Shown here: positions 25,006-36,417 of the stretch, in pieces
Position numbering within the stretch: the first letter of the stretch is position 1
Layout: each line of letters starts with the position of its first letter
From: Asterella californica
Lineage: Eukaryota > Streptophyta > Marchantiopsida > Marchantiales > Aytoniaceae
Reading direction: 5' to 3'
Length of the DNA: 64,000 nt
Assembly: GCA_036924285.1 (NCBI GenBank)
Contig: JAYKYS010000005.1
Location: 2,108,001-2,172,000 of the forward strand
The notes under the pieces: model-generated
What the model saw: only the letters and a program-made list of their open reading frames with translations
Databases searched by the model: none
What the model was told of the DNA's origin: nothing
Program-made: the position numbers and the translations under genes

Positions 25006-25007
25006 TT

Positions 25008-25036
25008 CACCCATGTACACTTCGTGTACATGGGTG
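25008..25036. repeat. Terminal hairpin, left arm
   Basis: Perfect 13-bp stem: 25008-25020 (cacccatgtacac) pairs with 25024-25036 across a three-base loop. The same core forms the outermost hairpin of the right arm at 26139-26189. Confidence 0.9.
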
Positions 25037-25087
25037 TTTAATATATATCCTAACCCTCCCGATGAGAGGATTAGGATATATATTAAA
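25037..25087. repeat. Inner hairpin, left arm
   Basis: A 22-bp stem with one mismatch: 25037-25058 pairs with 25066-25087. The stem is AT-rich (tttaatatatatcc) and the tip carries taaccctc, matching the tips of the hairpins at 10955, 11426 and 26076. Confidence 0.9.
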
Positions 25088-25723
25088 TGCCTTGTTAAAT
25101 GATGTTTATTTACCATCTCAATCCCGGACTTATACCCTGAGGGACGTCTCCGCTTGCTCTTATGGGTTCTGTCTTGATCAGTTAGCTGCTCCCGGAGAGA
25201 TTAACTTTTAATATTTATAAATGATTTTTAAATTTTAATTATAACTTATTACATTATATTTTTATAACAATTACATGTTTTCCACTAAGAAAAACGATTT
25301 TCACTGTACAAGTACGTTGGGGATGCTATGTGCCCGCTTAATCTAACAACGTAAAATTCTTTGAAAGGAAAATGCTTGTGGAAAGACTGGATGATAACTC
25401 ATAACGGGAGAAACATAAAATAGGATGAATTCCCTATTTTTCACTATATTGAAAATTAATAAATTTAATCACATAGTGTAAAGCTATGGGAGAGCTTTGA
25501 TTAAAATCCTTATTTAACTAAATGATTCTTGTAAGGAAATCTTATCAGCAAAAGTAAGTTTAGGTATACCGTAGTGATTCTTGTGTTCATACAATAATGT
25601 AGTTCTTTTGTGGTTTTCGTGGACTTAAATGGGTGGTGTCAGAGCACTGAGAAGAACATTGAGAATGGATCTAGAAGCCGTGCACGAAATAACATAACTT
25701 GAAATGAGGCGCATGCACCTCAT

Positions 25724-25759
25724 TTAGAAGGATATCGTGCATGCGTGATATCCTTCTAA
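25724..25759. repeat. Hairpin in the foldback spacer
   Basis: Perfect 13-bp stem ttagaaggatatc (about 25724-25736) pairing with gatatccttctaa (about 25747-25759), with gcatgc at the centre of the loop. A near-palindrome gaggcgcatgcacctc sits just upstream. Confidence 0.85.
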
Positions 25760-25819
25760 GCCGAGGTAACAACGGTTTTGCGAACTGGACTTACTCGTGT
25801 GAACTTGCGAATAGGCATC

Positions 25820-25862
25820 CCCAACGTAATTGTACAGATTTTCACTGTACAATTACGTTGGG
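25820..25862. repeat. Hairpin at the inner end of the right arm
   Basis: Perfect 18-bp stem: 25820-25837 (cccaacgtaattgtacag) pairs with 25845-25862 across a seven-base loop. One half of it recurs in the left arm near 25294-25325 with one substitution, without its partner. Confidence 0.9.
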
Positions 25863-26075
25863 ATTTTCTCTTAACGGAAAACATGTAAGTGTTATAAAAA
25901 TTTATTATAATAAGTTATTATAAAATATTAAATTAATTCATATATATTATATGTTAACTAGTTCTGGAGTAGTCAACGCATCCGAAGATAACCCATAAGT
26001 GAAAAGGGGACTGCTTCGCTCCTGGGGGTATAAGACCGGAAGTTTAGTTGTCTAATTGCATCATTTGCAGAAGAC

Positions 26076-26127
26076 ATTAATTAATCTTCTAACCCTTCTC
26101 GCCGGAAGGGTTAGAAGATTAATTAAT
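26076..26127. repeat. Inner hairpin, right arm
   Basis: Perfect 23-bp stem: 26076-26098 pairs with 26105-26127 across tcgccg. The tip is ctaacccttc and the base is attaattaatctt, which differs from the other family hairpins while still pairing completely. Confidence 0.92.
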
Positions 26128-26138
26128 GGACACCCCTG

Positions 26139-26189
26139 CTTTCAGTGTACATGGGTGAATATACAGCCTTCACCCATGTACACTGAAAG
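26139..26189. repeat. Terminal hairpin, right arm
   Basis: Perfect 21-bp stem: 26139-26159 pairs with 26169-26189 across a nine-base loop. It contains the gtgtacatgggtg core of the left terminal hairpin. It marks the apparent right end of the foldback element. Confidence 0.92.
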
Positions 26190-28145
26190 AATGACCAGAA
26201 TATTGCCGAAATGGCTTGCGCGTAGCGTAAGAAAACGAATCGTTTTGAAAATAAACTCCACGTTTAAGATGAAAAATGTGCGAGTGCGTGTTTGATTGTA
26301 ACATGGAATACTTGTTTCACTGTATCTTTTAATTTCTTATTCATTTCTGTACCGTACCAATGTTTCAAGTTTCACTTCATTTCTGTTTCGAAGTTTTATA
26401 TTTCTTGTTCATTTTTGTTTCGAAGTTTCTGTTCACTTCATTTCTGAATCTCGTGAAACAGCGAAAGTTGAGATTTGAAGCAACTGACAGTTAACGCTGA
26501 ACTAATTTTTATTTGCGAAAGGTCTTCTAGATTCAGTCATTGGACTGAACCTGAATGGGACCACCCAGATATGAACAGAAGTAAAAATTCGAAATCCTTC
26601 AGAACTGAATTCAAAGTTAAATCTCCAGACTGATATCTCTAAGCTCTTACTTGTGTTTGCTTAGAAGCCGAGATAAGATAGCTCTCCAAACTTGGAAGAA
26701 ATTCTCAGTCTCTTGACTGAGGACAAAATCCCTTGAACATTCTACATAAACTTCATCCAGAAACTGGAAAAGAAAATTCAGTTCTATGAAAGCTATGCCT
26801 AACTGTAGTTCTGAAGTACCAAGTCACCATTCTGAAGCTGAAGTTCAGTGAGAACTCTGCGAGAAGCAAAAGCTTCTTTCCAAAATTGTTAGAAATTCTA
26901 ACTCTACGAACTACAGCTAATACCTGTTGAAAATGAGAAAACTAATTATATATGTAAGAACTGCTGAATTACTGAGATACTCAATGAAAAGCACTCGTCT
27001 GTCGACTGAGGAGCTAATAAAACCTGACCAGCCTTGAAATCTAGCTCTGAACTCTGCAGGTTTTGATTTTCGAAGTCAAAAAGATCCTCCATTGTGTGTT
27101 CTCCCAATCACTCTTCATATTCTGAGAAAAGAAACTCCTCTTTCACCTCAAACGAAGACTGCACTGAGAACAGCTTGCTGGCTAAGCTGCATGAATTTCG
27201 ATCTTCTTTCAACTAGAGTGGAGCATGTCTTTACGCCTCGACAATTGCATGTGTGCTCTCATCAACCACTCACATGTTTCCTTGCATAAGTGACCAACAA
27301 CAGTAAGTAAAGAGGTAGCATGAGCTTCTGGTCAATCTCTAAGCTTATGAGCAATGTAATTCACAACATACTCTTGATGTCTCCAGCTAATGCTTGTTGG
27401 TAATGAGAAAATTTACACTATGAAAGGAGCAAGAGATGTACTTGTTGTAAGACGTGAGGACAAAGACAGATCTCTTTACTGTTGAGATGTTCAGCTGCTG
27501 GTGACACCTTTCCTGGTCAAGTGATATTTGAAGATAAAACTGGTGCTATGCTTCTCAACTGTGAGCATTCTGCACTATTGTGTCACCTTGGATGACACCT
27601 GACCTATTTAGAAGCTCACTGGTCCACTATCACGACCATGAACTAGTACATTCACAACATCTTGTTGCCTATGCACTCTTATGTGTGTGTTCTGAGAGGT
27701 TTAGACTCTACGAAGCAGAAAAAATGTATTCTCCTGCTTGATTGCTATTCTATTCATAGAGCAAAAAGTTTCATGACTTGGTTGAAGACATAGCATCCAA
27801 ATGTATGTTTGTTGTTCGTTCTTGCCAATTGCACTTTGAAACTGCAGCCATGTGATGTTCATGGTTACATTACAAAGGTCATTCAAGTGTATACTTCACA
27901 GTGGTTTGACCTATGTTCACTACCAACTCAAGCGGTATGTTGTAGATCATAACCAAGTAAGCTATCCGAACCACCATAGTGTCTCTCAACTATGTCCAAT
28001 TGGATGAAAGTTTACTAGCTTCCAAATTTGACTTCTTGAAAGACCACTTCAATCTTTTCCTCACCCACACCCTCACAACACATAACTCCTAGAAACTGCA
28101 TGCGAGTCCTCATTCTCTTTCAAAACGTCAAGAGCATGCACATGC
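26190..28145. other. Non-coding, probably repetitive, no gene seen
   Basis: No intact coding frame beyond about 65 codons. Words such as tctgaag, ctgaactct and gaaattct recur often, suggesting decayed repeat DNA. A loosely repeated ccagctaat-cttgttg-aaatgagaaaa segment occurs near 26915 and near 27385. A weak minus-strand reading near 27420-27200 is broken by stops and not recognised. Confidence 0.4.
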
Positions 28146-29835
28146 TATCGTATCAAATTTTGTGTGATGTTTTTCAGGAAAACATGAGGTTTCTAGCTGT
28201 GGAGATATCGTGTGCTGAGCAGAGACAAGAAAGAGATAAACAACCATGAGAACAAGTTTCGTAAAATATACGACTCTCACTTTATATACATTCCCGTTTC
28301 TTTTTCTCTAAGAACACAAGACTGAAAAACAAACCTGAGTGATCTGTATTCTGCAACTAATCTCCTAAAACAAGTCTCTGGATCTCAACCTAGACCCAAA
28401 CTATCGAAGCGCAGCTCAAAGCAAAGGAAACACCCTTTTGCTAACAAAAAGTTTTGCACCAATATCACAAAATTCAAACCCAAGTCTAAACAACATCTAT
28501 GTACAAGCTCTTAGCTAAAACTAGCTATACAAACCGTATATAACCAACTAGAACTCTAACAAATCCAAAAAGATGAAAATCGTAGCGAAGAAAGCAAATG
28601 AGACATATTTGAGAATTTTCTCTTTTTGTCAAACGATCTTCATATACCGAGAGGGTCTTCCTCCTTGACTCCATTGGCTCCAAGAACTTTCAGATCCGAC
28701 TCCCGACAACCGAGATATCTCTAATTTTTGGTCGCAAGTAACCGAACCTCCAAAAACTCCTCCTTGCGATTTAAAACCACTTACATCCAGAAGACTTACG
28801 CCTGATCTAAGATCCGTCTTTTTTGGTAGATAGATATGTCTACCTTGAATCCAATGAAACTCCAAACAAGCCGTTTGGAGGTCCTCTCGCAAGACCATGC
28901 AAGAAATTTGACAATAAGAGCAAAAAATTGACGTAAATCGTCCCCCTACGGCTCAACTTCACTAATCATGCACAACACAACAGTATGATCTACATACGAT
29001 CTTCTCTTATGTGTAGATAAGGACTCCTTGATCGCCTAGGCACCAAGAACAAAGAACTTGATTCACCGATAGTGAAAAACAATCTAACTTCAAGTCGTAG
29101 ACGAATGAAAATCTGATGTAAGCGTCTCCCTGCGAGTCAATTTTTCTCACATCTCTCAAATCGTCAGACAAAACTTCGTATTGTCTTCAGTTTGTTGAAG
29201 AACTCGGTGTTTTGATCACGATGGGTCGAAACAAGTCTGACTTCGAAACGGCCTGAACGGTCCAACTCTCTTTCGCATGTCACTAAAGCGCTCCAAATCC
29301 TCTTCCATACATCTCAATTTTTATCAGAACACACACCATGATCCACCTCTTCACGAATCGTCTTAACCAACACGTAGCCTAAACAAATATGATCTCAACG
29401 ACACCTTGTGCGCATGCATTGGACCTCTCAATCCTCTGAAACGTCCGCCGACAAGTCGTAGATGCAAGCTAACCCCTTAAGTTGCCCCTTTACGTCCGTT
29501 CACAATACGTGAGATTTTTACATATAATCGTCAAGCAGTCTTTTGCACCCTTAGTATAGTTATAGGAATTACAAATACCCAGTCAACATCGATAAACTAA
29601 GACTTAGCTTGATTTTCTCATCCTTTGAACCTCATAGTTTTGTTATTAAGCATCAATTTAAAGTAAATGAAGTGACCATGGGAAGCTAACAACGAGTTCT
29701 ACCACTTGGTGCAATAAAAATGAAGATCTGAAAGTTGTATAAAAAGTCCATCTTTAGTCCCATGAACGTCTTTGGAACGATAATGCAAAACGTCAAATTT
29801 AGATTTTCAGATAAGAGTCAGTCCATGACACGACA
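28146..29835 (-). mobile_element. Old LTR of the gag-only family (copy A)
   Basis: Diverged copy of the LTRs at 34540-36405 and 38871-40735. It matches along its length, for example gtggagat-t-gtgtgctga, cgaagcg-agctcaaagcaa, catgtacaagctcttagctaaa and the final gtccatgacacgaca. Its left end has drifted from TGTCGTG to TATCGTA. Beyond 29835 it continues with interior sequence, so in the minus orientation this is the 3' LTR of an otherwise lost element. Confidence 0.85.
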
Positions 29836-30103
29836 ACCACCCATTCTAAACATGTGCATCCTTTGATATGCATCAAAGATATCAACCAAAGAGTGGATCG
29901 ACACTCACATTATTTTGTCATCCTACTTCCCATCTTAGTCAACCTCATCCTCAAGTTTGCAACGTGATAGTCATCTTGAAGTTGCAACCCTGCCATGATT
30001 TTCCTTGGATCTATGCTTATGGACTTCATCTTCAAGCTCTACTACATAATCCTCATCCTCAAACTGAAACTTTGTCAAGATATCTGCTAGATCGACCTCT
30101 TCA
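29836..30103 (-). mobile_element. Interior scrap of the gag-only element (copy A)
   Basis: This matches the interior of the complete element from 36406 onward: tgtgcatcct-cgatatgca, gatatcaaccaa-gagtgga, tcatcttgaagttgcaa and a tcttcaagct-like stretch. It stops at 30103, where the giant LTR begins. The rest was displaced by that insertion or lost; the far side lies outside the window. Confidence 0.8.
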
Positions 30104-30834
30104 TGTAGTGTCGTAGGATTACTCCTTTTGTCCATTTAGTATACAAGATATCGTTCTCACAGAGGATTTGCACAAGTAACGCTGCTCTAAGTTCTAAGAT
30201 CTGTTCAAACACACAAACACACGGGTTTTGTCTAGAAATCCCGTCTTCTCACAAAACCACGCGTCTTCCAGACTCGTCAAAAGGTGCTCTGGACCTAAAC
30301 CAACAACTACTAACTAAAATATCACACAACTATTCACAGAGAAGCTCGAGGAGACGCTTCTTGCTTCCAGGTCACTTCTTCCGGTCTTCTCAGTACCGTC
30401 TTCCCGAAGCAATTCTCGGCTTCTGGGGGTTCAACTCGGCTTCTCACACCTCCAGAAGATTGCTCCTGCTTCGCAGAAGTCGACTAGAATCGGCTGTTAC
30501 ACCTTACTCTCTCTCTCTCTCACATTCCAACGGATTAGATTAGTCACAAGGTGTATGCCCCCTGTAGCCTTCCTAGGCTTCTGCCTACAGAAACTGTCTT
30601 CCTGCAACACTACAACGACATTCACCTTCACGGAAGCTCAATAGAAGTCTCGGAAGCTCACTAGAAGAAGGTAAGAAGATGGAGAAGATGAGAGAAGATG
30701 GGGAAAGGGAAAATCCAAACCAGAGAAAAACAAGATAAGAATAAGAAATTAAGACTCCGACAGGCTTCTAGTCCGGATCCTGACTAACAAGCCATCCCTG
30801 CTTGTAATAGTTTGAGGAGGAAGACAACAAACGT

Positions 30835-32155
30835 TGTCAGGTTGAGAGTCTTCCTGGGAAGGGCGAACCTTCTGGCTGTGATATGAGCTTGAAGGCTGTG
30901 TTCAATCTACTCGGGGAAGCGTTGGGCTCTTGGCTGTGGCTGGTTTACTCACAGGATAGGCTTCAGGTCTCAAGGTGATACCGAAAAACACTCATATAAG
31001 TCTCTAAGCTCTTCTGATATGTTCACGAAGCAAGTTCAGACTTAACTAGCAATGATAAGATCAGATGGCGAACTTTGACACTCAAGATTGAGAAATATGT
31101 GAAGGTTCAGACTTCAGAACTCCTCCTACATGTAAATGAGGTTCTACTGGATACACATACGAAATTTCAGCTTCAGATCAATTCAGAGCACTAAGATATG
31201 AGCAGAAACTTTCTGAGTAGAGAAATTACGGCAGTTTCTGGTACCCAGACAGCTATTTCGACCTATAACAGGGAATTGGCTCAATCACTTTGGGAAATTC
31301 TTACAGGATTTGCAGTACACAGCTTGCTGAACACTCCTGTGAAGTTGGACCTCCTGATTCCACACAGAACTCCAGATCTCGCTCTCTGAAGTTGCTGCTC
31401 CAGATTAAGAGCTTTTCGGACCCCCTCTACTTCAGCGGTCGCCCTGAATTACTCATTGACTCAATTGACATGAAAATTTGGAGATAGTCGTAGCCCTGCT
31501 GACACTGAACACAGCCACGAAGTTTTGAAGCAATTTCCTCGATTCTGCTGCAAATGACACTCAAAATCCTAAATTCAACAGAAGTGCTACAATTCTTACA
31601 CAAATCGAACTTCAATCAGCCATAACTCCTTCTTTATTGCTCCAAATCGATCAAACTTTTCGCTGACAGTGCTTGGCTCGACGAGCTCTATCTCCCTGTG
31701 CTCTCAGATTTCGAAGTGCCTTCACAAATTGCTCGAAATCCCCTTTAGACCTCCGTTTCTAAATTTAGAGTTACACAAAAGACAAAAATGAACCAGTGAG
31801 AATTCATAGCTCCATTTGGTTGTCATTTTGTGTCTTAAACCATGTGGTAACTTATCTACACTCATAGGCTACCACGTCAAGCCCCCTAGAGTGCCAGCGT
31901 AAAACTTAAACTACCTAAAACGACACGCAGCTCCGATAAATAACTTAAATCAGCTAGAAAGCGTGCATGGGTGACACGCAAATACAACCCATGAGCTTAA
32001 GCCCTATCAACATGGTAATCAACCTGCCAAGACTCAAAATATATAACATCTCCCTAAAACGGACTTCTCTGAGGTCTTAACTTCACTCAAAGAGACTAAT
32101 GCCTGACAGAGAAGTGAATCATTTACTATGTGAAATGATTCACATCACGACAACA
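30835..32155 (-). mobile_element. Solo-LTR-like insertion, family S, copy 2
   Basis: About 1.32 kb, inverted relative to 3382-4711. On the minus strand it reads TGTTGTCGTGATGTG at 32155 and ends in TGACA at 30835. Sister giant LTRs show the uninterrupted target: caacaaacgtgagtac at about 44123 and again at about 53855. Here caacaaacgt is followed by the insertion and then by tgcgtacagttgc. The flanking five bases on each side share only cgt, so the duplication is decayed or was altered at insertion. No internal coding region. Confidence 0.82.
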
Positions 32156-32995
32156 TGCGTACAGTTGCACCGTCTTCTACTTGAGGATGTCGTCTTCTGC
32201 TGTGGGAAGAAGGCTTCTTTCTTTTCCTCTCGCTGCTCCGAGTACTCTGTCTTCTGAGATCCCTTATCTATAAGATCGTCCGTACGTAGATCCGAAGTGC
32301 TCTACTAGACGAGCCAAGCTGCGAATCTGCACAACTGCTGACAATCACCGTCACTCAAGAATAACGCTTCCCATGCACAATCGGGAGTGAATCCAAAGAA
32401 ATCCACCATCCAGAAGACACGGACAAAGCTTCTGCACTCAAATCAGCAATCCATTCCCCGAGAAGAAGTCACATTGGCATTGGGAAGCTCACTCCCTCTA
32501 CTTCCTGCTCCTACTCCTCGACACACCAGTCTAGCCAACAGGAATGCACGAGGATGCCGTTCCCTACTCCTAAACTGTCCACTACCTCTATCTACATCTT
32601 CGAACCACTGCTGGTAACGAACATGCAGACCCCTCCGGTATAATCCAAATCTATTCGTATGTCTCTAACATCGGGTGTAGTGTGTGTGCGCACAGTACAC
32701 AACAATGTACTTAGTGTGCCTCTCTTGTGTAGAATGTGTAATGTGTCATGTGTGTCCAAAATCTTACTCTTCGATCCTACTTATGCATCTGCCACAAGAA
32801 AACAGAGGGAACCACCACCAGGGAGAGAAAAGCTGCCCCTCCACATGCAAGCGGTTATCCCTTTCCTATTCTTGTGCTTCCTACACTGCCACATGGCTGC
32901 CTAACTAAATTTACACTAGAACTGCCACCCCTAAGATAGCATGTTCGGTTCTTTGCTAAGTTTGGAAATGTTAACTTGTCTCCTACGTTTGCTAC

Positions 32996-34520
32996 CTACT
33001 CTGATTGCTCGGAGGCAATCTCTACCTGATCTGCTCCTATCGGAACTACTAGCTCCGCTTCTGATAAGTTGAGAAGCCCTGCAATTACCTCAGGTGTCAC
33101 TGAGGTGGCTTCCTCCTCGACATTCGTCGCTGGCTCTGCTGCTGCTGTTTCGGCTTCTGCTTCTGCTTCGGAAGACGGAAGCGTCTTCTGGTAAGCTGGG
33201 TCGACTTGTGCTTCCTCGCTCTTCTGAGACACTAGTCCGACACTGAGAGCCATGGTGACCTCATAAGAGTCCGGAGAAGTCGCTTCCTCCACTCGGAATA
33301 CCTGAGAAGACAGTTCTTCTTCTTGTCTTCCAGAAGACATCTTGTCTTTCGGGGCTTCTTCCGGAGTCTTCTCGGCTTCCAACGCTGTCACTACCAAGTG
33401 GACAGCGAGGTCGAACTCCTCCTTCTCCAATTCGGATCCAGTCGATGGTGCTGGAGCTTGGGAAGATGTAGTTGCAGGTGGCAGAATCAAGAGAAGACCA
33501 TAGAGTGTCTTCACTCCCTCTATCTGCCGATCCAAATATCTGAACATGCTCTCCTTGCACTCTACCAATATCGTCTTGGACTCGTCGTTCCATTCTCTAG
33601 CTAAGGTAAGAAGCTTCCTACCCGCGGTGAAGTTGAACTTCTTCCGAAGCGCTTCCACCGACTGAGCTAACATCCCCTGCGCACGAGCTTCCGTTGCTTC
33701 CCGCTGCGTCTTCTCGGCTGCAGTCTGCGCTTCTGTGACTTCCCGCAGTGTCTTCCATGTCGTCCTCTCCTCTGCAAGGGCTATGATCTTATCCCGCACT
33801 CGCAGAACCTCCTGGTCATGCTGCTGTTAACGCGCCTGCAACTTCTGGTTGCTCTTCTTCAGCTGCGCTGACTCCTTGGCAGAAGCGGCTGCTTCCGTCT
33901 TGTACTTCGCTGCGAGCTTCTCTATGGTGCGGAGGTTGGCTTCCAGCGCTTCTACCTTCTTTTGGCCTTCTTCTTGCTGCATCAAGGTGCGCAGACCGAA
34001 TCCATGCTGTAGTGGCTTCTCCTGAGCCTTCGTTCTCTTCTCGATCAACTCCATAGCTGGCTGGATCTCTGAGTGGAAGAAGGCACTGAACTCTTCCAGT
34101 CTTCTTCTCGCGGAAGACAGACTCATCTCCACAATCCGATCGGAGGTGTCGACCTTGTCTTCCCGAGGCAAGGATGCCTCTTCCACCACTATGGTCTTCT
34201 ACTTCTGTGCGCGAGAAGAAGTTACTCTTCTCATCTTCCGAGGTGGAAGATCTCTCCTCAGGGCAGAAGCGGTCCTCTATACTGCGCTTCCTCGCATCGC
34301 AGTAGGAGTATCCATCCATCCTTCGTCTTCTGGAGTCTTCGGAAGACTCTCTTGTGTTGCAGAAGCGGTCTTCTGCGCAGCTCGGGTACTCAAGAACTCC
34401 TCCGGTGAGTCGGACTCCGACCTAGAGTGAATGATCGAGAAGGAGATGGTCTTCCTAGGCACGTTCCTAGGTGGTGTCGCGTCTTCCGATCCACTAGAAT
34501 CGTTTTCCCTCACCAGAAGC
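32996..34520 (-). pseudogene. LTR-borne ORF, C-terminal part, copy in LTR 1
   Basis: C-terminal portion of the ORF described under 45013-47351, on the minus strand. An open segment of 267 codons (33799-32996) contains KFNFTAGRKLLTLAREW, MFRYLDRQIEGVKTLYGL, FDLAVHLVVTALE and ends EIASEQSE. Upstream, in another frame, lies the coiled-coil part (KYKTEAAASAKESAQLKKS). The gene is cut from its N-terminal part by the gag-only element at 34540-40735. Additional frameshifts are present, for example a stop near 33830. Confidence 0.75.
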
Positions 34521-34658
34521 GTCTTCTGATGGGTACCGGTGTCGTGTCGGATATTGCGTGAAGGATGTCCACGAAAACTCGAGGTTCCTGACTGTGGAGA
34601 TGTTGTGTGCTGAAACAGAGACAAGATAGAGAAAAACAACCACGAAAATGAACGCTGC

Positions 34659-34668
34659 GATATATACC
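34659..34668 (-). promoter_or_regulatory. TATA box in the 3' LTR of the gag-only element
   Basis: The minus strand reads ggtatatatc about 120 bases before the LTR end. The identical sequence lies at the matching place in the other LTR. Transcription starting about 30 bases further on would leave a short R-U5 of about 90 bases. Confidence 0.5.
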
Positions 34669-36004
34669 AACTCCAAATGTATGTACACTGCCGGTTCTTT
34701 CTCCTAAGAACACAGAACTGAAAAAGAGACCAGAGCGGTCTATAACCTGCTTCAAAGTCCTTAAAAACAACCCCTGATTCTCAACCCTGACCCAAAAAAC
34801 ACCGAAGCGTAGCTCAAAGCAAGAAAAACTTCCCTTTGCTAACAAGCAGAGCCACAGCAGTATCACACGATCCAAACCCAAGTCCAAACCACATCCATGT
34901 ACAAGTTCTTAGCTAAAGCTAGCTACCACAAGCTGTATATAGCCAACCAGAACTCTAACGAACTCAAAAGAGCAAAACTCGTAGCGAAAAAACTGAAAAA
35001 GACCTATTTGTGAACTTCCTCCTTTCGCCGAACGGACTTCAAATGTCAATAGGGTCTCCTTTGCTGACTCCGTTAACCCAAGAAACCTTCAGATCCGACT
35101 CCCAACAGCAGAGATATTGCCGATTTTCGGTCGTAGGTGATCAAACCTTCAAAAACTCCTCCCTGCGGCTTAAAACCGCACACACCGCACAAACGGATCG
35201 TCTAAACTGATATCCGTCTTTCCTGGCAGAGAGATCTAGCTATCACGAACCCAATGAGACTCCAAACAAGTCGTTTGGAGTTCCCCTTGCAAAACCACGC
35301 AAGAAATTTGGTCGCAGGTTACAAAAAACTAACGTAAATGGACTCCCTGCGGCTCAAACTCGCTCACCTCGCCCAAACCAACAATCCAATTCACGTACGG
35401 TCTTCTCTTATGCGTAGATGAAGACTCCCTGATCACGTAGGCACCAAGAACGAAGAGCTTGGCACACCGATCGTGAAGAACAACCCAATTTTAGATCGTA
35501 GGCGAACAAAAATCTGACGTAAGCGCTTCCCTACGAGCCAATTTCACTCAAATCTCCTGAACCGCCCGATGAAACTTCGTATTGTCTTCAATTTCCTGTA
35601 GAACTCGGTGTTCTGATCCTGATGGATCCAAGGACAGCAAGTTTGGACTCGAGAACGGTCCGAACGGTCCAACTCTTCTTCACAGGTAACTGAAAACTCC
35701 AAAATTACTTCCTACGTCTCAATTTCTCTCAGTATGCATTCCCCGATCCATCTCTTCCAAAACCGTTTGAACCAGTGCGTAGCCTGCACAGATCTGAACC
35801 CAATGACGTCTTGCGCGCTTGCATTGGACTCCTAAATCTCCCGAACCGTCCGTTGACAAGTCGCAGACGCAAGCTAACTCCTAAGCTGCCCCCTTGTCAC
35901 AGTCTTTGTACGTACGAAGTTCTGTGATTAATAAATGAAGCAGGCCCCTTGCGTCTTTGATATAACGCCTGAAGCCTCAAATATCCAGTCAGCAAGTAAA
36001 CTAA

Positions 36005-36350
36005 GGCCTAACTTGATTTTTCCTTCTTTCGAATCGCATAACTTCTCCAGTAGATGTCCAAATGAAGTAGACAAGATGCCAATGAAAAGTTGACAACGAG
36101 CACTACCCATTGATGCGATGAAAGTGGAGATCTTAAGTTGCACCAAAAACCCATAAGCTGGGGCCTAGCTTGTTTTCTCCATCTTTCGAGTCCTGTAACT
36201 TCTCCACTAGACGTCCAAATGAAGTAGACGAAGTGCCTATGGAAAGCTGACAAGGAACTCTACCCATCTATGCAATGAAAATGGAGATCCAAAATGATGC
36301 CAAAAGTCAGTAAGCTAGGGCCTAGCTTGTCTTTCTCAAGAGTGTCTTTG
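36005..36350. repeat. 157-bp tandem repeat inside the LTR
   Basis: Units begin with ggccta-cttg at 36005, 36162 and 36319, a spacing of exactly 157 bp; the third is partial. Each unit runs through a cttctttcgaatc-type segment, tccaaatgaagtagac, ctacccat-atgc-atgaaa and ccaaaa. The other LTR repeats this at 40335, 40492 and 40649 with the same 157-bp spacing, and copy A has a decayed form. Confidence 0.85.
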
Positions 36351-36405
36351 GAGCGACAAGCATTGAAGTCTGAATTTCAGATAGCAGCCGGTCCACGACA
36401 CGACA

Positions 36406-36417
36406 TCCACCCCCTCC
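36406..36417 (-). other. Polypurine tract of the gag-only element
   Basis: The minus strand reads ggagggggtgga directly before the 3' LTR. This is the expected primer site for plus-strand DNA synthesis in LTR retrotransposons and fixes the element's direction as right to left. Confidence 0.7.

Larger units (their letters stand above)
25006..26189. mobile_element. Foldback element with two inverted hairpin-bearing arms
   Basis: The left arm (about 25006-25330) and right arm (about 25800-26189) are inverted copies. Reading the left arm on the minus strand gives the same order as the right arm on plus: a cccaacgta-ttgtacag segment, ggaaaacatgtaa-tgttataaa, an AT-rich part, aacccataag, a gggtataag-ccggg segment, a hairpin with ctaaccct at its tip, and a terminal hairpin with cacccatgtacac. 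The spacer 25331-25799 has one further hairpin. No protein is encoded, so it would need enzymes supplied from elsewhere. F1 and F2 are single arms of the same family. Confidence 0.75.
34540..36405 (-). mobile_element. 3' LTR of the gag-only retrotransposon
   Basis: 1866 bp, near-identical to 38871-40735. The plus-strand ends are TGTCGTGTCG and CGACACGACA, a perfect 10-bp inverted pair at the LTR limits. On the minus strand a purine-rich stretch (ggagggggtgga) lies immediately before it at 36406-36417, as expected of a polypurine tract, which sets the orientation. Left flank is ccgg at 34536-34539, matching ccgg at 40736-40739. Small ORFs repeat in both LTRs (for example 34887-34510) but look fortuitous. 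Confidence 0.93.

Noticed and set aside
25006..26189. CRISPR-like array or tRNA cluster
   Set aside because: Repeats are inverted hairpins in a eukaryotic setting, without uniform direct repeats and spacers, and no tRNA box sequences were seen.
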